In this document: positions 34,476 through 40,987 of the stretch, in pieces
How the letters are laid out: each line of letters opens with the position of its first letter
Position numbering within the stretch: position 1 is the stretch's first letter
Assembly (NCBI GenBank): GCA_900543555.1
Contig: UQRL01000008.1
Coordinates: 1 to 61,548 of the forward strand
Direction: 5' to 3'
DNA length: 61,548 bases
From: an uncultured Oscillospiraceae bacterium
GTDB taxonomy: Bacteria; Bacillota; Clostridia; Oscillospirales; Acutalibacteraceae
Translations under genes and position numbers: made by a program
The notes under the pieces: model-generated
Seen by the model: only the letters and a program-made list of their open reading frames with translations
The model's database searches: none
What the model was told of the DNA's origin: nothing

Positions 34476-34481
34476 TATCAT
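34453..34481 (+). promoter_or_regulatory. Promoter of the HU gene
   Basis: TTGAAA, 17 bases, TATCAT. The -10 lies in the palindrome ATGATATCAT (34472-34481). It is within and just after the end of the flippase gene. Confidence 0.6.
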
Positions 34482-34585
34482 TGCTTCTGTTATAGTCTTC
34501 CGGCAGGGAATTGCGGAAGCACCAGGCTTCAGCGGCTTTGTAAAGCCACCTGTGCCGCAGAAAATTTTTTGGAGGTAGCTCTATA

Positions 34586-34864
34586 ATGAATAAGTCTGAA
34601 TTGATCGCCGAAGTTGCAACGAAGGCCGAGATTACTAAAAAGGATGCTGAGGCGGCTGTTACCGCTGTCATTGACGCCATCACGGAGTCCCTGAAGAAGG
34701 GCGACAAGGTCCAGCTGGTGGGCTTTGGCACCTTTGAGGTCCGCGAGCGCGGCGCCCGCACTGGCCGGGATCCCCGCACCAACAAGGAGATCCAGATTCC
34801 CGCTTCCAAGGCCCCTGCCTTCAAGGCTGGCAAGGCACTGAAGGATACTGTCAACAACAAGTAA
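34586..34864 (+). CDS. hup: HU-family DNA-binding protein
   Basis: A 92-residue nucleoid protein that binds and bends DNA as a dimer. It is full length, with [11 protein letters not shown] at the N-terminus, [21 protein letters not shown] in the beta arms and the [13 protein letters not shown]-terminal helix. GGAGGT is 8 bases ahead of the ATG. A promoter, a terminator and expression-biased codons indicate a well-expressed gene. In Bacillus this position is held by yabN (mazG). Confidence 0.96.
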   Translation: MNKSELIAEVATKAEITKKDAEAAVTAVIDAITESLKKGDKVQLVGFGTFEVRERGARTGRDPRTNKEIQIPASKAPAFKAGKALKDTVNNK

Positions 34865-34881
34865 AAGCATGCGGCGTGTGG

Positions 34882-34911
34882 CGGGCCCGGGGTATTCCGG
34901 GCCCGTTTTTT
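34882..34911 (+). terminator. Terminator after HU
   Basis: CGGGCCCGG and its complement around GGTATT, then six T residues. Confidence 0.93.
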
Positions 34912-34944
34912 GCAGCCTTTGGCGCATGGAAAGGAGATGGAAAA

Positions 34945-35190
34945 ATGCGTCTGGACAAGTACTTGAAAATTTCCCGCTTGATCAAGCGGCGCACGGTTGC
35001 CAATGAGGCCTGCGACGCGGGCCGGGTACTGGCAAATGGCAAGCCTGCCCGTGCCTCTTACGAGGTCAAGGCCGGCGATGTGCTGGAAATCCACCTGGGG
35101 GAAAGGGTTTTGAAAGCAGAGGTCCTTTCTGTGGCGGAGTACGCCAAGAAGGAGCAGGCCTCCGACCTGTACCGCCTGCTGGAGGAATAA
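34945..35190 (+). CDS. rqcP: S4-domain RNA-binding protein RqcP (YabO)
   Basis: An 81-residue protein that is almost wholly an S4 RNA-binding domain (MRLDKYLKISRLIKRRTVANEACDAGRV). It matches YabO/RqcP, which works with RqcH on stalled 60S-type (50S) ribosome complexes to add Ala tails. AAGGAG lies 8 bases before the ATG at 34945; upstream in-frame codons cross the HU terminator and are excluded. The next gene, yabP, follows by 53 bases. Confidence 0.9.
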   Translation: MRLDKYLKISRLIKRRTVANEACDAGRVLANGKPARASYEVKAGDVLEIHLGERVLKAEVLSVAEYAKKEQASDLYRLLEE

Positions 35191-35214
35191 TTTCCCTGCC
35201 GTCCCCATAGACAT
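35187..35214 (+). promoter_or_regulatory. Possible sigma-E-like promoter of yabP
   Basis: ATA at 35187-35189, 16 bases, then CATAGACAT. yabP is a mother-cell (sigma-E) gene in B. subtilis. The -10 fit is imperfect. Confidence 0.38.
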
Positions 35215-35243
35215 ATCCCAAGAAACAAAAGGGGTATGCGTAT

Positions 35244-35519
35244 ATGGCAGAAGCACAGAAGCCGCAGGGGCATCACAGCCTGCACATTGAGGACCGGGGC
35301 ACTTTGCGCGCCACCGGCGTCTCTCGGGTGGACTTTTTCAGCGATGAACTCATCACCGCGCAAACTGCCTTGGGAGAACTGCACATCAAGGGGGAGGGCC
35401 TGCACATTGAAAGCCTGGACTCCCAGTCCGGGGAGCTGTTGGCCCGCGGCAAGGTCATTGCCCTCTCTTACACAGAGAGCGGCCCGGCCCTGTCCTTTTT
35501 TGCCAGGCTGTTCAAATGA
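35244..35519 (+). CDS. yabP: Sporulation protein YabP
   Basis: A 91-residue protein with the YabP/YqfC fold: HSLHIEDRGTLRATGVSRVDFFSDELITAQTALGELHIKGEGLHIESL. YabP is needed for spore formation in some Firmicutes and its gene is paired with yabQ. It overlaps yabQ by 4 bases. AAAGGGGT lies upstream of the ATG. Together with dpaAB and pdaA it marks the organism as a spore former. Confidence 0.93.
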   Translation: MAEAQKPQGHHSLHIEDRGTLRATGVSRVDFFSDELITAQTALGELHIKGEGLHIESLDSQSGELLARGKVIALSYTESGPALSFFARLFK

Positions 35520-35950
35520 GCGGGCTGGGATGGCCCGTTCTGTCCTTTTCCCTGGCCTCCGGGGCGGCCTTGGGCTGCCTCTTTTTGCTGTTCCGGGGCT
35601 TTTCCCGGCTGCTGGGCCTGAAAAAACTGGGCACGGCCTTGCTGGATGTGCTCTTTGGCGGCCTGGCTGGCGGCTTTGTCTTTCTCTGCGCCCTGGCGGT
35701 GGACAGCGGCCGCTTGCGTTTGTACCAGGTTCTGCCGCAGGCGCTGGGTGCCTGGGCCGCCGTGACGGCTCTTGGGCCCTGGACCCGCAGGGGGGCAGGG
35801 GCTCTTCAAAAAATTTTTTGCCGCCTTTGGCGCCTTTTGAGCGCGGCGGCGGGGTTCCTGCGGGGCCTTTTTCGGGCAGGAAAGGGGCCAAAGGGGTATC
35901 GGGGGAAATTTTCCGGAAAAAAGGGGAAAAAACACGAAAAAAAGACTTGA
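35516..35950 (+). CDS. yabQ: Spore cortex biosynthesis protein YabQ
   Basis: A 144-residue membrane protein with about four hydrophobic segments (residues 5-105) and a strongly basic C-terminal tail (KGYRGKFSGKKGKKHEKK). YabQ localises to the outer forespore membrane in B. subtilis and is needed for cortex formation. It overlaps yabP by 4 bases. The family is variable in sequence, so the call rests partly on position, size and topology. Confidence 0.85.
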   Translation: MSGLGWPVLSFSLASGAALGCLFLLFRGFSRLLGLKKLGTALLDVLFGGLAGGFVFLCALAVDSGRLRLYQVLPQALGAWAAVTALGPWTRRGAGALQKIFCRLWRLLSAAAGFLRGLFRAGKGPKGYRGKFSGKKGKKHEKKT

Positions 35951-35976
35951 AAAATTTATGTATACCAGTATATAAT
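35947..35976 (+). promoter_or_regulatory. Promoter of divIC
   Basis: TTGAAA, 18 bases, perfect TATAAT. It starts at the very end of yabQ and would give vegetative expression of divIC. Confidence 0.82.
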
Positions 35977-36030
35977 AGGAACAATATGGGAGTCCTTTAT
36001 CAGGGCTGAAATCAATGGGAGGCGTGTCTC

Positions 36031-36330
36031 TTGCAGAAATTAAAGGAGCGGTATAAGGGCAGCATCCTGCTGAAGTTCGCGGTGCTCTGCTTCGCTGGGT
36101 TCATCCTGGTCTCTTTGGTGAGCCAGCAGCTGCAGATCAGCGAAAAGCGGGAAGAGCTCCAAAACCTGCAGGATCAGCTGAACACACAGACCATCCGCAA
36201 TGAGGAGATAGAGAATTCCCTGGAGAACAGCGGCGGCTTAGAGGAATATGCCGAGCGCAAGGCCCGCAGTGAGCTGGACTATGCCAACCCCGGAGAACGG
36301 GTGTTCATTGATGTGGGCGGCGGCAGCTGA
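36031..36330 (+). CDS. divIC: Septum formation protein DivIC (FtsB family)
   Basis: A 99-residue single-pass membrane protein of the cell-division machinery. It has a short basic N-terminus, a membrane helix (about 13-31) and an extracytoplasmic coiled coil (about 35-70, QISEKREELQNLQDQLNTQ), then the ARSELDYANPGE motif that ends the FtsB/DivIC domain. The start is TTG at 36031 with GGGAGG 8 bases upstream; the ATG at 36015 is out of frame. Its place between yabQ and yabR is as in B. subtilis. Confidence 0.92.
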   Translation: MQKLKERYKGSILLKFAVLCFAGFILVSLVSQQLQISEKREELQNLQDQLNTQTIRNEEIENSLENSGGLEEYAERKARSELDYANPGERVFIDVGGGS

Positions 36331-36383
36331 GCCCCTGTTGATTATTTTACTATCCGGCGCAGCCGAGGAGGAATTTTCTGTTT

Positions 36384-36908
36384 ATGCAGCTTGAGGTTGG
36401 AGGTATTTACGAGGGAAAGGTGACAGGGATCACCAAATTTGGCGCGTTCGTCAGTTTTGAGGGCGGCCAAACTGGAATGGTGCACATCTCCGAGGTGGCC
36501 CCCACCTTCGTCACTGAGATTCGGGACTTTGTTTCCGAGGGGCAGACTGTCAAAGTGAAGGTGCTTTCCATCAATGAGGAGGGCAAGATCAGCCTTTCCA
36601 TGAAGAAGGCGCTGCCCGAGGATCAGCAGCGTAGGCCGGCTCGCCGGACTGATGCTCCCCGCCGGGAGGGCGGCCGCAAAGAAGGCGTCCGCCGGGAGGG
36701 AGCCCGTCCCCCCCGCCAGCCCCGTCCCGCTCCCCAACAGGGGCCTGCGCGCCCGGGAGATTTTGAGTGGCAGTCCCGCCGCAACGACAGCGGCACCTTC
36801 GAGGAAATGATGAGCCGCTTCAAGCAGACCAGCGATGAGAAGATGTCCGATTTGAAGCGGGGCAATGAGTCCCGCCGGGGCTACTCCCGCCGGGGCCAGC
36901 AGAAATAA
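36384..36908 (+). CDS. yabR: S1-domain RNA-binding protein (YabR-like)
   Basis: A 174-residue protein. Residues 1-73 form one S1 domain (VGGIYEGKVTGITKFGAFVSFEGGQTGMVHISEV). The remainder is an Arg/Pro/Gly-rich low-complexity tail, likely disordered and able to bind RNA. The tail is more arginine-rich than in Bacillus YabR. GAGGAGGAA lies about 10 bases before the ATG. It ends the divIC transcript at a clear terminator. Confidence 0.88.
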   Translation: MQLEVGGIYEGKVTGITKFGAFVSFEGGQTGMVHISEVAPTFVTEIRDFVSEGQTVKVKVLSINEEGKISLSMKKALPEDQQRRPARRTDAPRREGGRKEGVRREGARPPRQPRPAPQQGPARPGDFEWQSRRNDSGTFEEMMSRFKQTSDEKMSDLKRGNESRRGYSRRGQQK

Positions 36909-36920
36909 TCATAAATAGGG

Positions 36921-36949
36921 AAAAGAGCCCCTTTCCGGGCTCTTTTTTT
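36921..36949 (+). terminator. Terminator after yabR
   Basis: AAAAGAGCCC and GGGCTCTTTT around CTTTCC, then more T residues. Confidence 0.93.
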
Positions 36950-36984
36950 AGCGCTTGACTTGATAAGGAAGGGAGATTGCTCTT

Positions 36985-37827
36985 ATGAGAGAATTGGACG
37001 CGCAAGCCGTCACCCAGGCGGTGCGGCAGCTTTGCATCGACGCCAACCGGGTGCTTCCCGCCGACCTGGAGGCCGTCATCCAAGACTGTTCCCAGCGGGA
37101 GAAGGATGAGACGGCCCGCTCCATCCTCTGCGACCTGTGCCGCAACCTGGACGCCGCCCGGCAGATGGAAATTCCCATCTGCCAGGATACGGGCATGGCG
37201 GTGGTCTTTGCCGAAGTGGGCCAGGACCTGCACATCAACGGGGACTTTGAGGCCGCCGTCAACGAGGGTGTCCGGCAGGGCTATGTGGAGGGACTGCTGC
37301 GGTGCTCTGTGGTGGCGGACCCCCTCCGCCGGGATAGGAATACAGAGGACAACACCCCGGCCATCCTTCACACCCGCCTGGTACCTGGGGACAAGCTCAC
37401 CCTCACTGTGGCCCCAAAGGGATTTGGCAGCGAGAACATGAGCCGCCTAAAAATGTTTACCCCTGCCGCTAAGCCAGAGGACATTGTGGCCTTTGTGAAG
37501 GAGACCGCCCAGTTGGCGGGCTCCAACCCCTGCCCGCCGGTGGTGTTGGGCGTGGGCATTGGCGGAGACTTTGAGCTGGTGGCGATGCTGGCAAAAAAGG
37601 CCCTGTGCCGCAGCGTGTCCCAGCGGAACCCCGACCCCTTCTACGCCCAGCTGGAGGAAAAAATGCTTCAAGCCGTCAACGAGACCGGCGTGGGGCCCCA
37701 GGGCTTTGGGGGAGAGACCACGGCCCTGGCGGTCAATATCGAGGCTTATCCCACCCACATTGCCGGGCTGCCCGTGGCTGTCAATGTGGGGTGCCATGTC
37801 ACCCGCCACAAGACAGTGGTGCTGTAA
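36985..37827 (+). CDS. fumA: Class I fumarate hydratase, alpha subunit
   Basis: A 280-residue protein of the iron-sulfur fumarase/tartrate dehydratase alpha family. The CQDTGMAVVFAEVG segment carries a cluster cysteine, and GVGIGGDFELVAMLAKKAL with SNPCPPVVLG supplies another. It ends with NVGCHVTRH. Two-subunit enzymes need a beta subunit (FumA C-terminal part/TtdB), normally encoded right after, but here hpf follows and no beta gene is in the window. Fumarase, tartrate dehydratase or a related dehydratase are all possible. AAGGAAGGGAG precedes the ATG. Confidence 0.88.
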   Translation: MRELDAQAVTQAVRQLCIDANRVLPADLEAVIQDCSQREKDETARSILCDLCRNLDAARQMEIPICQDTGMAVVFAEVGQDLHINGDFEAAVNEGVRQGYVEGLLRCSVVADPLRRDRNTEDNTPAILHTRLVPGDKLTLTVAPKGFGSENMSRLKMFTPAAKPEDIVAFVKETAQLAGSNPCPPVVLGVGIGGDFELVAMLAKKALCRSVSQRNPDPFYAQLEEKMLQAVNETGVGPQGFGGETTALAVNIEAYPTHIAGLPVAVNVGCHVTRHKTVVL

Positions 37828-37860
37828 TTCTGATCTCGACACAATATATCCCTCTTCATA

Positions 37861-37889
37861 TTGCAATATTCTGGACAATGTGCTACAAT
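37861..37889 (+). promoter_or_regulatory. Promoter of hpf
   Basis: TTGCAA, 17 bases, TACAAT, preceded by TGC. The predicted start is near 37896, giving a leader of about 115 bases. Confidence 0.8.
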
Positions 37890-37895
37890 GAAGTC

Positions 37896-38010
37896 AGGAA
37901 AGCAGGAGGCTTTCTCAGAGTGGACGAAGGCTTCCCGCCTTTCCAAATCTGACGAAAGGAAAGTCCGCCGCCCGATGGGGAGAATGGGCTGGAGCGGACG
38001 GGTGCGTGGT
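37896..38010 (+). ncRNA. Structured leader of the hpf mRNA (raiA-motif candidate)
   Basis: Between promoter and start codon the RNA can form AAGGC/GCCTT (37930-37950 region) and a larger GTCCGC...GCGGAC stem (about 37963-38000) with an inner GCCC/GGGC. No normal ribosome binding site is visible. Conserved raiA motif RNAs lie upstream of this gene in many Clostridia; membership here is inferred from position only. Confidence 0.4.
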
Positions 38011-38538
38011 ATGAAGATCACCATTGTCGGAAGAAAAGTGAACCTGCGCAATAACTTTAAGGAGCTTGCAGAACGGAAGCTCTCAAAATTTAACCGTATT
38101 TTTGACGAGGATGCCGAAGCCACCGTCACCGTGACGGTGGAGCGCAACCGCCAGACTGTGGAAATCACCATTAAGCAGCGGGGGATGATCTACCGGGCTG
38201 AGGAAACCTCTATGGAGATGAACGAGGCCCTCGACCATGTGATCTCCGCCCTGGGCCGGCAGATTCGCCGGAATAAGACCAGGCTGGAAAAGGCCAAGAA
38301 GGTGAGTCCGGATATCGACTTCCCCGATGCCCTGTATGATGAGCCCGATGAAGAAATCCAAGTGGCCCGGGTAAAGCACTTCAACGTGAAGGTGATGACC
38401 CCCGAGGAGGCCATCCTCCAGATGAACATGCTGGGCCATCAGTTCTTCCTGTTCCGGGATGACGCCACAGGGGAGATCAATGTGGTCTACCGCCGTAAAA
38501 ACGGGGATTACGGCCTGTTGGTGCCAGAAAGCAAATAA
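38011..38538 (+). CDS. hpf: Long-form ribosome hibernation promoting factor
   Basis: A 175-residue protein (also RaiA/YvyD) that joins 70S ribosomes into inactive 100S dimers. Residues 1-100 are the S30Ae domain (MKITIVGRKVNLRNNFKELAERKLSKF). After an acidic linker, residues 115-175 are the dimerisation domain (VARVKHFNVKVMTPEEAILQMNMLGHQFFLFRD) that marks the long form. I chose ATG 38011 by homology; upstream in-frame codons lie in the leader. Confidence 0.95.
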   Translation: MKITIVGRKVNLRNNFKELAERKLSKFNRIFDEDAEATVTVTVERNRQTVEITIKQRGMIYRAEETSMEMNEALDHVISALGRQIRRNKTRLEKAKKVSPDIDFPDALYDEPDEEIQVARVKHFNVKVMTPEEAILQMNMLGHQFFLFRDDATGEINVVYRRKNGDYGLLVPESK

Positions 38539-38553
38539 GCACAGATGCGCGCG

Positions 38554-38582
38554 GAGGGGACCCTCTTGGGCCCCCTCTTTTT
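38554..38582 (+). terminator. Terminator after hpf
   Basis: A 10-bp stem with one A-C mismatch (GAGGGGACCC/GGGCCCCCTC), TCTT loop and five T residues. Confidence 0.9.
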
Positions 38583-38607
38583 GCGGCCTGCATACAAAGG
38601 AGAGAGT

Positions 38608-39771
38608 ATGAGAGATCGGATGAAGTTTTGCGTGCCCTGCCTGTTTGGGGTGGAGGGCCTGGTGGCCCAGGAGCTGCGGGAGATGGAACTGGAAGAGGTC
38701 CAGGCGGAGAACGGACGGGTGCTGTTTTCCGGCGGATGGGAGGCCATGGTCCGGGCCAACCTGAACAGCCGCTTTGGGGAGCGGGTGCTCCTGCTGCTGG
38801 GAGAGTTCCCCGCCCGCTCCTTCGAGGAGCTGTTCCAGGGGGTGAAAGCCCTGCCCTGGGAAGAACTTTTGGGAAGGGAGGATCAGTTCCCTGTGACAGG
38901 CAGCTGTTTGTCCAGCCAGCTTCACAGCGTACCGGACTGCCAGGCTATCGTGAAAAAAGCCATTGTAGAGCGGCTGAAGGCCAAGTACCGCCTCTCCTGG
39001 TTTCCAGAGACAGGGTCTCTGCATCGGGTGCGCTTTCGCATCCTGAAGGACCAGGTCAGCGTCATGGTGGATACCAGCGGCGAGGGCCTGCACAAGCGGG
39101 GCTACCGGGCCCAGTCCAACGAGGCCCCCATCAAAGAGACACTTGCTGCCAGCCTGTGCCAGCTCAGCCGCCTGCGCCCCGACGGCCATTTGATCGACCC
39201 CTTCTGCGGCTCGGGCACCCTGTTGGTGGAGGGAGCCCTGCTGGCCCTGCGCATCGCCCCAGGGCTGCAGCGCTCTTTCACCGCGCAGGCCTGGGAGAAT
39301 GTCCCCCAATCCCTGTGGCGCCAAGAGCGAGACCGTGCCCGCGCTCAGGAGCGCCGGGAGACCGGCTTTTCCGCCCAGGGCTTCGATATCGACCCCGCCG
39401 CTGTGGAACTGACCCTGGAAAATGCCCGAAAGGCCGGAGTGGAGGAGTATATCTCTGCCAGTGTCCGGGATATCCGTGCCTTCTCCCAGGAGGGGAGGTA
39501 TGGCTGCGTCATCTGCAACCCGCCCTACGGCGAAAGGCTGCTGGATGTCCGGCAGGCCCAGCAGCTGTATCAGTCCATGGGGAGCCTGTTCCGGCCCCAG
39601 CGGGGATGGAGCTTTGGCATTATCACCCCGGACCCGGAGTTTGAGGCGCTGTTCGGCCGGAAGGCGGACAAGCGGCGCAAGCTGTATAACGGCATGATCC
39701 AATGCCAGTATTACCAGTATTTCAGGGGGGAGGAGAAAGGCCGTGACGCTGCTCCAACGGCTCCGCGGTGA
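38608..39771 (+). CDS. THUMP-domain class I RNA methyltransferase (RlmL-like)
   Basis: A 387-residue enzyme resembling the RlmL/YpsC group that methylates 23S rRNA guanines. The N-terminal half is a ferredoxin-like/THUMP RNA-binding region. The SAM motif DPFCGSGTLLVEGALL begins near residue 195 and the catalytic CNPPYGERL near 303 (the NPPY signature of N-methyltransferases). AAAGGAGAG lies 6 bases before the ATG. A GNAT gene overlaps its 3' end. The exact target base is inferred. Confidence 0.88.
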   Translation: MRDRMKFCVPCLFGVEGLVAQELREMELEEVQAENGRVLFSGGWEAMVRANLNSRFGERVLLLLGEFPARSFEELFQGVKALPWEELLGREDQFPVTGSCLSSQLHSVPDCQAIVKKAIVERLKAKYRLSWFPETGSLHRVRFRILKDQVSVMVDTSGEGLHKRGYRAQSNEAPIKETLAASLCQLSRLRPDGHLIDPFCGSGTLLVEGALLALRIAPGLQRSFTAQAWENVPQSLWRQERDRARAQERRETGFSAQGFDIDPAAVELTLENARKAGVEEYISASVRDIRAFSQEGRYGCVICNPPYGERLLDVRQAQQLYQSMGSLFRPQRGWSFGIITPDPEFEALFGRKADKRRKLYNGMIQCQYYQYFRGEEKGRDAAPTAPR

Positions 39772-40318
39772 GATGGAGACGCCCCGGCTGCTGCTGCGCC
39801 ATTGGCGGGAGGAGGATTACCAGGATTTTCTCACCTTTGCTTCAGACCCGCAGGTGATGCTGGCCTCCGGCGCCCGGCCTGCCCGCACGCAGGAGGAAGG
39901 GGAACGCTTCTTCCGCCGTGCCTTGTGGGACAGCGGCTGCTATGCCATTGTCCTCAAAGAGACTGGGCATCCCATTGGGAAAATCAAGTTTCAAAGGGAT
40001 ATCCGCCGCAGCGGGGTGAAGAGCCTTTCCATCGGCTACGAGCTGGCCAAACCCTATTGGGGCCAGGGATATATGACAGAGGCCCTGCGGGCCATGGTGC
40101 AGTACGGGTTTGAGCGCAAGGGGCTGGATGTGCTGGCCATCGGGCATTTTAAAGAAAACAGCCGTTCCCGCCGCGTGATTGAGAAGTGTGGCTTCCACTA
40201 CGAGGGAACCCTGTCCCAGGCTTTTCAGCGCTTTGATGGCAAGGTCTTTGACGATGTGTGCTATTCCATCCTGCGGGAGGATTATTTTTCCTGTCCGGAG
40301 CGGTACAAAAATCCCTGA
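39743..40318 (+). CDS. RimJ/RimL-like N-acetyltransferase
   Basis: A 191-residue GNAT protein. ETPRLLLRHWREEDYQDF at the N-terminus and SIGYELAKPYWGQGYMTEALRAMVQYGF (acetyl-CoA loop) are typical of the ribosomal-protein acetylase group, and NSRSRRVIEKCGFHYEGTL follows. The start is GTG with GGGGGAGGAGAAAGG upstream, overlapping the methyltransferase gene by 29 bases; an ATG at 39773 would remove ten residues. Being paired with an rRNA methyltransferase makes a ribosomal target attractive, but that is inference. Confidence 0.87.
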   Translation: MTLLQRLRGEMETPRLLLRHWREEDYQDFLTFASDPQVMLASGARPARTQEEGERFFRRALWDSGCYAIVLKETGHPIGKIKFQRDIRRSGVKSLSIGYELAKPYWGQGYMTEALRAMVQYGFERKGLDVLAIGHFKENSRSRRVIEKCGFHYEGTLSQAFQRFDGKVFDDVCYSILREDYFSCPERYKNP

Positions 40319-40384
40319 GGAAAAAGGAGGGTCACATCCACATGGTGCGCATCAACTATGCCCTTCATTAGCTGTCTGTAAGGA

Positions 40385-40432
40385 ATGGGAAAGAAAGGGA
40401 AAGCAATGGGTAAGGTTCCCCTAAAAAAATAG
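40385..40432 (+). CDS. Possible Lys-rich leader peptide
   Basis: A short in-frame ORF, MGKKGKAMGKVPLKK, ends three bases before a strong hairpin. A second start (ATG 40406) has GAAAGGGAAAG at a good distance. A separate nine-codon ORF (MVRINYALH, 40342-40371) with AAAAAGGAGGG lies upstream. Such short frames could arise by chance. Confidence 0.25.
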   Translation: MGKKGKAMGKVPLKK

Positions 40433-40434
40433 AA

Positions 40435-40483
40435 AGGCCCCTTTGGTACACTGATGGTGTCCCGAAGAGGGCCTGATTTTTTT
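40435..40483 (+). terminator. Strong hairpin terminator before the lipoprotein gene
   Basis: About 16 base pairs: AGGCCC/GGGCCT, CTTTGG/CCGAAG and ACAC/GTGT with single bulges and a short loop, followed by GATTTTTTT. Only 18 bases separate it from the next start codon, too few for a promoter. It may be an attenuator for that gene or simply end the GNAT transcript. Confidence 0.85.
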
Positions 40484-40501
40484 AGAAAGGGAGAATGAAC
40501 C

Positions 40502-40957
40502 GTGAAAAAGAATGTGTTCCGCGCCGCCGCTGCCGTGGCGCTTTCCGCCGCCCTGCTAAGCCTTACCGGCTGCCAGACCGCCGCCAAGCAGGCCGTTCAA
40601 GAGCTGAATGCCCAAGACGCCGTCACCATCCAGCTGGTGTGCCAAAGCGAGGACGTCTACCAAATCTTTTACTCCACCTACCTGGAGGGGGAGGAGTACG
40701 GCCAGGGCGGATGGGCGGATATGGACGGCAAAGCCCTCACCTCCGAGACGTCCCTGACAGCCTCTTTTGACAAAGACTACTTCGATGGCAAGGACCTCTC
40801 CACCTTGTCCATGGATTTCTCCCCCTACGGCGAAGGGGACACTGTGGAGCTTGCCACGACAGAACAGGTGGACATCCCCGCGAAGTACGGCGAGACCTAC
40901 ACCATCCTCTTCACCGGGGATGAGGAGAGCGGCTTTACCGCCCAGCTGCAGGAATGA
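40502..40957 (+). CDS. Putative lipoprotein
   Basis: A 151-residue secreted protein with a signal peptide and the lipobox LTGC (Cys at about residue 24). The mature part is acidic, with no recognised domain; tandem beta-strand-like segments suggest a small beta-rich fold. The start is GTG, with GAAAGGGAG about 9 bases upstream. The strong hairpin immediately upstream leaves no space for its own promoter, so expression may depend on read-through. Confidence 0.78.
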   Translation: MKKNVFRAAAAVALSAALLSLTGCQTAAKQAVQELNAQDAVTIQLVCQSEDVYQIFYSTYLEGEEYGQGGWADMDGKALTSETSLTASFDKDYFDGKDLSTLSMDFSPYGEGDTVELATTEQVDIPAKYGETYTILFTGDEESGFTAQLQE

Positions 40958-40987
40958 AAGAAGCTCCCGAAAAGGGAGCTTCTTTCA
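40954..40987. terminator. Bidirectional terminator
   Basis: TGAAAGAAGCTCCC and its near complement around a GAAAA-type loop, between convergent genes. Confidence 0.85.

Noticed and set aside
37950..37975. GGAAAGTCC in the hpf leader, which recalls a conserved segment of RNase P RNA
   Set aside because: The segment between promoter and gene is about 115 bases, far too short for RNase P RNA, and the other conserved blocks are missing.
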